Below, one piece after another: positions 1-6,381 of a DNA stretch of 37,182 nucleotides (its first letter is position 1; each line of letters begins with the position of its first letter). Under the pieces are notes generated by a model, which worked only from the letters and a program-made list of their open reading frames with translations, had not been told where the DNA came from and did not search any database. Source of the DNA: CAMDTE01 sp034679985 (lineage in GTDB: Bacteria; Bacteroidota; Bacteroidia; Flavobacteriales; Schleiferiaceae); the NCBI GenBank assembly GCA_034679985.1, contig JAXITR010000018.1:1-37182 (forward strand). Direction: 5' to 3'. A program made the position numbers and the translations under genes.

Positions 1-82
1 ACGCTACCACGAAGAGGACTCCCCCTATTAGATGTTTGGGGTAGCGTAAGAAATAGGAATTGAGGAGGAGCAGGTGGCGCAT
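1..82 (-). CDS. ABC exporter (permease/ATPase), N-terminal fragment, partial at left edge
   Basis: Reading leftward from an ATG at 82, the frame stays open to the window edge (27 codons). It begins MRHLLLLNSYFLRYP and continues KHLIGGVLFVVA. This resembles the start of Bacteroidota MsbA-like ABC exporters: a short amphipathic stretch (LNxYFLRY) leading into the first membrane helix. Only about 27 residues are visible, so the transmembrane and nucleotide-binding domains cannot be checked, and the family assignment is an inference from the N-terminal pattern. A TAccTTTG box on the minus strand (92-99) lies 9 bases upstream of the ATG and is part of a palindrome shared with the divergent E1 gene, which supports a real gene starting here. 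Confidence 0.55.
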   Translation of the reverse strand, partial: MRHLLLLNSYFLRYPKHLIGGVLFVVA

Positions 83-90
83 GAAGAACT

Positions 91-116
91 GCAAAGGTAC
101 TCCGTCGTACCTTTGC
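91..116. promoter_or_regulatory. Palindromic divergent promoter between ABC exporter and E1 genes
   Basis: A perfect 10-base inverted repeat, GCAAAGGTAC at 91-100 and GTACCTTTGC at 107-116, is separated by 6 bases. Each arm contains the Bacteroidota -7 consensus TAnnTTTG: plus strand at 108-115, minus strand at 99-92. The plus box ends 4 bases before the E1 ATG at 120; the minus box ends 9 bases before the ABC exporter ATG at 82. The two promoters therefore overlap back to back, and initiation near the start codons (leaderless mRNA) is inferred. I see no clear -33 TTG for either direction. The symmetry could also form a regulator site. Confidence 0.65.
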
Positions 117-119
117 GCT

Positions 120-2429
120 ATGACCCAGGAACCCGGATTTTTGGAAACGGTACTTTCCGATTACCGTTTGGCGGTGACCAGCCGCGAAGCAAGCTTGCTC
201 GGCCGCAAAGAAGTATTGACGGGAAAAGCCAAATTTGGCATTTTTGGCGACGGCAAGGAATTGGCTCAAATTGCATGGTCCAAAGTTTTCAAAAACGGAG
301 ACTTCCGCAGCGGCTACTACCGAGACCAAACCTTTATGATGGCCATCGGTCAACTGTCGGTACGTGAGTTTTTTGCATCGCTTTACGCAGACACCAACCT
401 GTCCAACGAGCCAGCCAGTGGCGGCCGCCAAATGAACGGCCACTTTGCCACTCGTTCTTTGGACGATCGTGGAAATTGGAAGGAGCTCATCAACCAAAAG
501 AACAGTTCCGCGGACATCAGCCCTACTGCCGGACAAATGCCCCGTTTGTTGGGCTTGGCGCAAGCTTCCAAAGTGTACCGAACCTTGGGGGTGGACAATT
601 CCTTTACCCATAAAGGCAATGAAATTGCATGGGGCACCATTGGAAACGCCTCCACCAGCGAAGGATTGTTCTGGGAAACCATCAACGCCGCAGGGGTACT
701 CCAAGTGCCTATGGTCATCAGTGTTTGGGACGATGAATACGGCATTTCCGTGCATGCCAAGCACCAAACTACCAAAGAGAGTATTTCGGAAGTCTTGGCC
801 GGTTTTGCCGCAACGAATGCCAAAGAAGGGTATAAAATATTGACCGTTAAAGGTTGGGATTACGCCCAACTGGTGGCCACCTACGAGGAGGCAGAGCGCA
901 CCGCAAGAACCCTGCACCAACCCGTTTTGGTTCACGTTCAAGAATGCACCCAGCCGCAGGGTCACTCCACTTCCGGTTCCCACGAGCGCTACAAATCAAA
1001 AGAACGCCTGGAATGGGAAAAGGAATTCGACTGCCTGGTGCAATTCCGGAACCTGATTCTCAAAAGCGGTTTTGCCTCTGAGGAACAGTTGGTTGCGCTT
1101 GAAAACGAAGCGGCCCAATGGGTGCGCGACGAGAAAAAAGAAGCCTTTGATGCGTACCTGTTGCCCATTCGTGCAACGCGAGACGAGGCCGTCGCACATC
1201 TGCGGTCCTTGGGCGCAAACGATGAAGCCGAATCCTTAAACGCAGTTCGCGAACCCTTGCGCCGGGAATGTATTGCTCCTGTCCGCCGTGCGGTTGCCGC
1301 TCATCCGGAACATCCGGCGGCACCGGCTGCTCGCCACTGGATCAGCGATCAACGCACATCCGGCTGGGAGGACTACTCCTCTAAACTACACAGCAACAGT
1401 GCTTTGGGTGTTTCCATTGTTCCGGCAGTTTATCCAGACGACGCTCCTTCCCTGGACGGTCGGGTCATCCTGCGTGACAATTTCCGGGCACTCTTTCAAA
1501 AATACCCCGAAACGCTGGTTTTTGGAGAAGACTCCGGCACCATCGGAGACGTAAACCAGGGCTTGGAAGGATTGCAAGCAGAATTTGGGGAAACCCGCAT
1601 TGCCGACGCCGGAATCCGGGAGGCCACCATTTTAGGACAAGGAATCGGGCTTTCCATGCGCGGTTTGCGCCCCATTGCGGAAATTCAGTACTTGGATTAC
1701 CTCCTGTACGCCTTGCAAATCATGTCCGACGACCTCGCTACGGTGCACTACCGCACCAAAGGCGGTCAAAAAGCGCCCGTAATCGTGCGCACGCGCGGCC
1801 ACCGATTGGAAGGTATTTGGCACAGCGGCAGTCCCATGGGCACCATCATCCACAGCCTGCGCGGCATGTGGGTGTGCGTACCGCGCAACATGGTTCAAGC
1901 GGCAGGATTCTACAACACCCTGCTGCAGTCCGACGAACCAGCCCTGGTGGTGGAGTGCTTGAACGGCTACCGACTGAAGGAAACACAACCGTCCAACCTA
2001 GGTGAATTCACCGTTCCCTTGGGCGTGCCGGAAATCCTACGCTCCGGAACCGACCTCACCGTATTGTCCTACGGATCCACCCTGCGCATTGTTCTGGAAG
2101 CATGTGAGCGCTTGGATGCGATGGGCATCTCTGTTGAGGTACTGGACGCACAAACCTTGTTGCCCTTTGACCTACAGCACCGATGCGTGGAATCCTTGGC
2201 CAAAACCAACCGATTCTTGGTGGTGGACGAAGACGTTCCCGGGGGCGCCAGCGCGTATTTGCTGCAGCAAGTTTTGGAAGAACAAGGCGGTTACCGTCAT
2301 TTGGATGCCAAGCCGCGAACACTTAGCGCGCAGGCACATCGCCCTGCTTACGGTTCCGACGGCGACTATTTTTCCAAGCCCAGCGCGGAAGACGTAGTGG
2401 AGATGGTTTTGGAAATGATGGAGGAGTAG
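120..2429 (+). CDS. Fused alpha/beta E1 of a 2-oxoacid (branched-chain type) dehydrogenase, 769 aa
   Basis: This thiamine-diphosphate decarboxylase carries both E1 subunits in one chain. Residues about 20-390 are the alpha-like dehydrogenase domain. Residues about 445-765 are the beta-like part: pyrimidine-binding transketolase domain (FGEDSGTIGDVNQG near 468) and C-terminal transketolase domain (LTVLSYGSTLRIVLEAC). It resembles the Bacteroidota proteins annotated as 2-oxoisovalerate dehydrogenase alpha/beta, which oxidatively decarboxylate branched-chain 2-oxoacids with E2 and E3; neither E2 nor E3 is in the window. The usual cofactor signature GDG...NN reads GNA (175-177) ... WDDEYGIS (203-210). 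The ATG at 120 is chosen over the in-frame upstream codon at 60 because the promoter box TAccTTTG ends 4 bases before it and because the 20 extra residues do not look like this family. The exact substrate is uncertain. Confidence 0.88.
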   Translation: MTQEPGFLETVLSDYRLAVTSREASLLGRKEVLTGKAKFGIFGDGKELAQIAWSKVFKNGDFRSGYYRDQTFMMAIGQLSVREFFASLYADTNLSNEPASGGRQMNGHFATRSLDDRGNWKELINQKNSSADISPTAGQMPRLLGLAQASKVYRTLGVDNSFTHKGNEIAWGTIGNASTSEGLFWETINAAGVLQVPMVISVWDDEYGISVHAKHQTTKESISEVLAGFAATNAKEGYKILTVKGWDYAQLVATYEEAERTARTLHQPVLVHVQECTQPQGHSTSGSHERYKSKERLEWEKEFDCLVQFRNLILKSGFASEEQLVALENEAAQWVRDEKKEAFDAYLLPIRATRDEAVAHLRSLGANDEAESLNAVREPLRRECIAPVRRAVAAHPEHPAAPAARHWISDQRTSGWEDYSSKLHSNSALGVSIVPAVYPDDAPSLDGRVILRDNFRALFQKYPETLVFGEDSGTIGDVNQGLEGLQAEFGETRIADAGIREATILGQGIGLSMRGLRPIAEIQYLDYLLYALQIMSDDLATVHYRTKGGQKAPVIVRTRGHRLEGIWHSGSPMGTIIHSLRGMWVCVPRNMVQAAGFYNTLLQSDEPALVVECLNGYRLKETQPSNLGEFTVPLGVPEILRSGTDLTVLSYGSTLRIVLEACERLDAMGISVEVLDAQTLLPFDLQHRCVESLAKTNRFLVVDEDVPGGASAYLLQQVLEEQGGYRHLDAKPRTLSAQAHRPAYGSDGDYFSKPSAEDVVEMVLEMMEE

Positions 2430-2430
2430 G

Positions 2431-2448
2431 TTCGTAAAAGCCTACGAA
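2431..2448. terminator. Possible bidirectional terminator hairpin between E1 and murQ
   Basis: TTCGTA at 2431-2436 and TACGAA at 2443-2448 form a perfect 6-base stem with a 6-base loop. They lie in the 21-base gap between two convergent genes. Short A and T runs flank it, but there is no strong U-tract on either side, so efficient intrinsic termination is doubtful. Confidence 0.3.
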
Positions 2449-2450
2449 AC

Positions 2451-3263
2451 TTAATCTTGACCCAAAGCACGCAGTACGCCGCGCACCGAACCGTGCACGT
2501 GAAGCAACCGCTCAGCCTCTACCCTACTTAATGCGGTTAGCTCCAGCAGCGTTCGAACGCCACGGTCCACGAGTTTGTGGTTGGTGAGTTGCATGTCCAC
2601 CATTCGGTTGCCGCGCACCTTGCCCCAGCGAATCATCAATGCGGTACTGAGCATGTTCAGAACCAATTTTTGTGCGGTGCCACTTTTCATGCGGGTAGAA
2701 CCGGTCACAAACTCCGGCCCAACCACCACTTCTACCGGAAATTCCGCGGCGGCGGCTACGGGAGACCCGGCGTTGCACACCACTGCGCCCGTTGTGCATC
2801 CGGCCGCGCGAGCCGCACGCAATCCACCCAACACGTAAGGCGTGCTTCCACTGGCCGCAATACCTACCACGGCGTCCTCTGAAGTAATCTGGTGGGCTAT
2901 TAAATCAATCCACGCCTGATCCAAATCGTCTTCCGCAAATTCTACCGCCTTGCGAATGGCCGCATCGCCTCCCGCAATCAAGCCCACCACAATCCCTTGG
3001 GGGATTCCGTACGTAGGGGGGCACTCGGAGGCGTCCACCACCCCCAAACGACCGCTGGTTCCTGCTCCAATGTAAAAAAGACGTCCGCCCGCTTTCAAGC
3101 GCGGCAACACCGCTTCTACCAAAGCCTCAACCTGCGGCAGAGCCCGCTCCACAGCCAACGGCACACCCTGATCTTCTTTGTTAATCGCCAACAGCAAGGA
3201 TCGCGTGTTCCAATGCTCTAAATTTTCGTAAGCCGACGGTGCTTCAGTAGTGCGGGAATCCAT
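2451..3263 (-). CDS. murQ: N-acetylmuramic acid 6-phosphate etherase
   Basis: MurQ cleaves the D-lactyl ether of MurNAc-6-phosphate to give GlcNAc-6-phosphate, a step in cytoplasmic recycling of peptidoglycan sugars. The 270-residue length fits the family. The SIS-fold signature GAGTSGRLG is at residues 66-74, followed by DASECPPTYG. Glu80 and Glu111 have the 31-residue spacing of the catalytic pair Glu83/Glu114 described for the E. coli enzyme. GIAASGSTPYV and MKSGTAQKLVLNM are further family motifs. The ATG at 3263 lies 4 bases after a minus-strand TAccTTTG box. The gene converges on E1 and diverges from parA. No MurNAc transporter, kinase or anhydro-sugar enzyme lies beside it. Confidence 0.95.
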   Translation of the reverse strand: MDSRTTEAPSAYENLEHWNTRSLLLAINKEDQGVPLAVERALPQVEALVEAVLPRLKAGGRLFYIGAGTSGRLGVVDASECPPTYGIPQGIVVGLIAGGDAAIRKAVEFAEDDLDQAWIDLIAHQITSEDAVVGIAASGSTPYVLGGLRAARAAGCTTGAVVCNAGSPVAAAAEFPVEVVVGPEFVTGSTRMKSGTAQKLVLNMLSTALMIRWGKVRGNRMVDMQLTNHKLVDRGVRTLLELTALSRVEAERLLHVHGSVRGVLRALGQD

Positions 3264-3267
3264 AAAC

Positions 3268-3275
3268 CAAAGGTA
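3268..3275 (-). promoter_or_regulatory. TAccTTTG -7 box for murQ
   Basis: On the minus strand this reads TACCTTTG, a full match to the Bacteroidota -7 element. It ends 4 bases before the murQ ATG, predicting an mRNA with almost no 5' leader. It faces the parA promoter box 43 bases away in the same divergent intergenic region. Confidence 0.7.
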
Positions 3276-3318
3276 GGCTGTTTGCTGCTTTTTAGCACCG
3301 GAACTATTGCCAATTGAC

Positions 3319-3326
3319 TACCTTTG
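3319..3326 (+). promoter_or_regulatory. TAccTTTG -7 box for the parA operon
   Basis: TACCTTTG ends 5 bases before the parA ATG at 3332, so transcription is expected to begin at or next to the start codon. It probably drives parA, parB, the DUF5683 gene and dapB, which are separated by 2 bases or overlap. No convincing -33 TTG at the expected distance was found. Confidence 0.7.
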
Positions 3327-3331
3327 CTACC

Positions 3332-4105
3332 ATGGGTAAAATCATCGCATTGGCCAACCAAAAAGGGGGCGTCGGCAAGACGACCACCGCTGTAAATCTA
3401 GCTGCAGCCCTGGGTTTGCTGGAAAAACGCGTCTTGCTCATTGACGCGGACCCACAGGCCAACACCACATCCGGGCTGGGGTACGACCCTACCGCAACGG
3501 TGGTTGGTACGTACGAGGTCTTGGAGCATACCGCTCCTGCAGAGTCCGGGATTTTTAGGACAGAGACGCCCAATGTTGATCTGTTGCCCACCCGCATGGA
3601 TTTGGTTGCTGCGGAGTTGGAATTGGTGGACAAGCCGGAACGCGAGCACATGCTTCGAACCGCTTTGGAACCGATTCAAGATCGCTACGATTATATTTTG
3701 ATCGATTGTGCTCCGTCCTTGGGATTGGTGACCCTGAACGCATTAACCGCAGCCCAGTCGGTCTTGATCCCCATTCAATGCGAGTACTTTGCCTTGGAAG
3801 GATTGGGGAAATTATTGAACACGGTGAAAAGTGTTCAGCAAATCCACAACCCGGATTTGACCATTGAAGGCATGCTGTTGACCATGTACGATTCCCGCCT
3901 CCGATTGAGCAATCAAGTAGTGGACGAAGTGAAACAGCATTTTCAGCAGCTCGTTTTTGAAACCATCATTCCCCGGAACGTCAAATTGTCTGAGGCTCCT
4001 TCCTTCGGTCAGAGCATCCTGATGTACGACGCCACTTCCTCCGGCTCCTCCAAATATTTGGATTTGGCTAAGGAGGTGATCGCCCGGAACGCAGTAATTT
4101 CGTAA
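3332..4105 (+). CDS. parA: ParA/Soj chromosome-partitioning ATPase
   Basis: This cytoplasmic deviant-Walker ATPase binds DNA and, with ParB, segregates the chromosome origin. The 257-residue protein begins MGKIIALANQKGGVGKTT, with the signature deviant Walker A KGGVGKTT. It continues with LLIDADPQANTTSGLG (Walker A' region) and YDYILIDCAPSLGLVTLNAL (Walker B). The C-terminal part IPRNVKLSEAPSFGQSI is the typical ParA end motif. An in-frame TTG at 3314 would add six residues, but the ATG at 3332 gives the canonical MGKII start and lies 5 bases after a -7 box. The gene is 2 bases ahead of parB. Confidence 0.97.
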   Translation: MGKIIALANQKGGVGKTTTAVNLAAALGLLEKRVLLIDADPQANTTSGLGYDPTATVVGTYEVLEHTAPAESGIFRTETPNVDLLPTRMDLVAAELELVDKPEREHMLRTALEPIQDRYDYILIDCAPSLGLVTLNALTAAQSVLIPIQCEYFALEGLGKLLNTVKSVQQIHNPDLTIEGMLLTMYDSRLRLSNQVVDEVKQHFQQLVFETIIPRNVKLSEAPSFGQSILMYDATSSGSSKYLDLAKEVIARNAVIS

Positions 4106-4107
4106 CC

Positions 4108-5028
4108 ATGGCGACTCCCCAGAAAAAAGTACTCGGACGCGGTTTGGACGCGCTTTTGGCCCAACCTTCAGAAGCCGCAGCCAAGGCCGTTGCGGCAAGC
4201 GATCCCGGCGCACGCGAAGCAATCGCAGGAATAGTTTCTGTCCCGGTAGAGAACATAGACAAAAACCCATTTCAGCCGCGCACCTATTTTGATCCCGCAG
4301 GATTGCAGGAATTGGCGGATTCCATTGCCGTGTTGGGTATAGTGCAGCCCTTGACCGTACGCAGACTTCCGTCCGGACGCTACCAGTTGATCTCCGGTGA
4401 ACGCCGTTGGCGCGCCTCGCAATTGGCCGGATTGACCACGGTACCGGTGTACATCCGTTTGGCCGACGACCAACAAATGCTTGAAATGGCGTTGGTGGAG
4501 AACATCCAACGCCGAGATTTGGACGCTATTGAAGTGGCACTCTCCTACCGACGTTTGATGGACGAATGCCAGTTGACGCAAGAACAATGCGCCCAACGCG
4601 TGGGCAAGTCACGTGCCGTAGTGGCACAATACGTGGGCCTATTGAGTCTCTCCCCGTTGGTACAAGCTGGCTTGCGGGAGCGCATGATTGACTTTGGCCA
4701 CGCACGTCCGCTTTCCGCACTACCAGATACAGACATTCAAGAACAGCTGTACCAACAATGTGTGGCTCAAGGGTGGAGTGTTCGCAAGGTGGAAGAGGCC
4801 GTTCGCAAGGTTCGCGCGGAAGCCCACCAACCCGCCGTTTCTATATCCCAAAGACCTTCAGCACACAGTCCTTTTCAGCGCTTATCGGACCATTGGACTG
4901 CCCAATTGGGTACTCCCGTTGCCTTGAAGTCGGGTAAAAAAGGGTCCGGAACACTGGTAGTGACGTACCATTCGGAAGATGATTTACTGCGGTTAGCCGA
5001 TCTATTGGGACTCAAAACCGACGCCTGA
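4108..5028 (+). CDS. parB: ParB/Spo0J partition protein, centromere-binding CTPase family
   Basis: ParB binds parS sites near the origin, spreads as a CTP-dependent clamp and stimulates ParA. The 306-residue protein has a short ParA-stimulating N-terminus (KKVLGRGLDALLAQP, residues 5-19). The ParB/Srx fold follows, with ENIDKNPFQPRTYFD, the CTP-binding motif SGERRWRASQLAGL and ALVENIQRRDLDAIE. A helix-turn-helix segment (LTQEQCAQRVGKSRAVVAQYV) and a C-terminal dimerisation region complete it. It starts 2 bases after parA, and its stop overlaps the next start by one base (TGATG), so translation is probably coupled. No good parS site was seen in the window. Confidence 0.96.
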   Translation: MATPQKKVLGRGLDALLAQPSEAAAKAVAASDPGAREAIAGIVSVPVENIDKNPFQPRTYFDPAGLQELADSIAVLGIVQPLTVRRLPSGRYQLISGERRWRASQLAGLTTVPVYIRLADDQQMLEMALVENIQRRDLDAIEVALSYRRLMDECQLTQEQCAQRVGKSRAVVAQYVGLLSLSPLVQAGLRERMIDFGHARPLSALPDTDIQEQLYQQCVAQGWSVRKVEEAVRKVRAEAHQPAVSISQRPSAHSPFQRLSDHWTAQLGTPVALKSGKKGSGTLVVTYHSEDDLLRLADLLGLKTDA

Positions 5029-5651
5029 TGCAGTGGTTCTACCGGTGTGTTTTGGTTCTTGCAACCATCGGCTGGGGACCTGTACGTGGTGATTTGCTGA
5101 ATCCTACGGAGATTTTTTCAGCACCGGACACGGTTGAAACGTCTGCCCAGAATAATCGATTTGCCGGTCTTCCTCATCCGAATACTACCTCTTGGGGGCG
5201 GCCTCAAACCGCAACTCTTTTGAGTGCTGTGGTTCCCGGGGCTGGACAGATTTACAACCACGAATACTGGAAAGCGCCCTTAGCGTGGGCCTTGATGGGC
5301 GGAACAGGATATTACCTCTCGCTGCAGCAACGGCAAACCAATCATTTCAATGCTGCTCTGGACGCTCGTTTGGACAACGATCCTACCACGGTAGACCCTT
5401 ACGTCAACCTATACACCCCTACGCAATTGCTTTCCTTGAAAAATACGGCACGCCGATCCCGCGATTACGCCTTTTTGGGAATGATGGCCGCCTGGGGATT
5501 TCAGGTATTGGACGCGCACGTTGGCGGGCACCTTTATGCTTTCGACGTTGGACGCAACCTGACATTGGACGCAAAAATAGCACCCGCCACCACGGGCTTG
5601 GGCTTGGGTCTAACTTTTGACTTGAAACGCACTACTCCCTCCCTACCATGA
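5028..5651 (+). CDS. DUF5683-type membrane/secreted protein downstream of parB
   Basis: This 207-residue protein has a signal-like N-terminus (WFYRCVLVLATIGW, residues 3-16). It carries the hallmark of the Bacteroidota DUF5683 family, AVVPGAGQIYNHEYWKAPL, followed by a hydrophobic segment ALMGGTGYYLSL and a second one near FLGMMAAWGFQVLDAHV. Such proteins usually sit between parB and dapB in Flavobacteriia, as here, but their function is not known. The start overlaps the parB stop by one base and the end overlaps dapB by 4 bases (ATGA), which argues for one transcript. An envelope location is inferred from the N-terminus and hydrophobic stretches. Confidence 0.85.
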   Translation: MQWFYRCVLVLATIGWGPVRGDLLNPTEIFSAPDTVETSAQNNRFAGLPHPNTTSWGRPQTATLLSAVVPGAGQIYNHEYWKAPLAWALMGGTGYYLSLQQRQTNHFNAALDARLDNDPTTVDPYVNLYTPTQLLSLKNTARRSRDYAFLGMMAAWGFQVLDAHVGGHLYAFDVGRNLTLDAKIAPATTGLGLGLTFDLKRTTPSLP

Positions 5652-6328
5652 AAATTGCGTTAATCGGTTACGGCAAAATGGGCCGCGCCATCGAACCTTT
5701 GGCTTTGGCTGCAGGACATGAAGTGGTTGCACGTGTTGGCAAGGGCCAGTGGGACGATCCAGCCCAAGCATGGCGCACCGCAGACGTTGCCATAGAGTTT
5801 ACGCATCCTGAATTTGGTGCGGAACACGTAATGCGTTTATTGGATGCGGGGATTCCGGTGGTTTGCGGTACCACCGGATGGTACCACCAGCTTCCCGAGG
5901 TTGAAGCACATTGCCGGGCTATGGGAGGCAAAATGGTGGTTGCCAGCAACTTCAGCATTGGGGTGAACCTCTTTTTTGCGGTAGCTGAATTCGCCGCTCA
6001 AAAAATGGCGGCATGGCCTCAGTATGTTGCTTCGATTCATGAAATACACCACACCGCCAAAGTAGACGCACCGTCGGGCACAGCTAAAACGCTGCTTCAA
6101 CGGGTTGAAAATCAAGGCTATTCAAACCTTCCCGTTACTTGGCAACGGCAAGATCCGGCACCCGGCACCCACATTTTGACATTTTCTTCTCCAGTAGACC
6201 GAATTGCGTTGGAGCATGAAGCTGTTAGCCGCGACGGTTTTGCAGGCGGAGCCCTTTTTTGCGCAGAACAAATCGTACGCGCTGAGCCCGGCGTGTACCG
6301 CGTGGAGCAATTGCTTTTTGGGCACTAA
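5648..6328 (+). CDS. dapB: 4-hydroxy-tetrahydrodipicolinate reductase
   Basis: DapB reduces hydroxy-tetrahydrodipicolinate with NAD(P)H in the diaminopimelate/lysine pathway, supplying the cross-linking residue of peptidoglycan. The 226-residue protein has the Rossmann motif GYGKMG (residues 7-12), then VVCGTTGW, VVASNFSIGVN and the family signature EIHHTAKVDAPSGTA with the catalytic His-His pair and Lys. It is shorter than the E. coli enzyme (273 aa), as is usual in Bacteroidota. It overlaps the DUF5683 gene by 4 bases. It is the last gene of the parA operon; the next gene starts 53 bases later with its own -7 box. Confidence 0.95.
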   Translation: MKIALIGYGKMGRAIEPLALAAGHEVVARVGKGQWDDPAQAWRTADVAIEFTHPEFGAEHVMRLLDAGIPVVCGTTGWYHQLPEVEAHCRAMGGKMVVASNFSIGVNLFFAVAEFAAQKMAAWPQYVASIHEIHHTAKVDAPSGTAKTLLQRVENQGYSNLPVTWQRQDPAPGTHILTFSSPVDRIALEHEAVSRDGFAGGALFCAEQIVRAEPGVYRVEQLLFGH

Positions 6329-6367
6329 GCACCGGACGTAAACCGCTCAAGGAGCCGTGCTTTTGGT

Positions 6368-6375
6368 TATCTTTG
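6368..6375 (+). promoter_or_regulatory. TAtcTTTG -7 box for the PPIase-surA-moxR-lepB operon
   Basis: TATCTTTG matches TAnnTTTG and ends 6 bases before the ATG at 6382. It lies in the 53-base gap after dapB and probably starts a long transcript through to the WbqC-family gene at 12797, since all later starts overlap the preceding stops. Confidence 0.65.
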
Positions 6376-6381
6376 GCCGCT

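Noticed and set aside
60..119. Upstream in-frame start for the E1 gene
   Set aside because: The 20 added residues are not family-like and would place the start before the -7 box at 108-115; the ATG at 120 fits the promoter geometry.
2491..2506. Possible parS-like site (CACGTGAAGCA half) in murQ near parAB
   Set aside because: Only the right half resembles TGTTTCACGTGAAACA; the left half has several mismatches, and the site lies in a coding region. CACGTG in parB near 4610 is weaker still.
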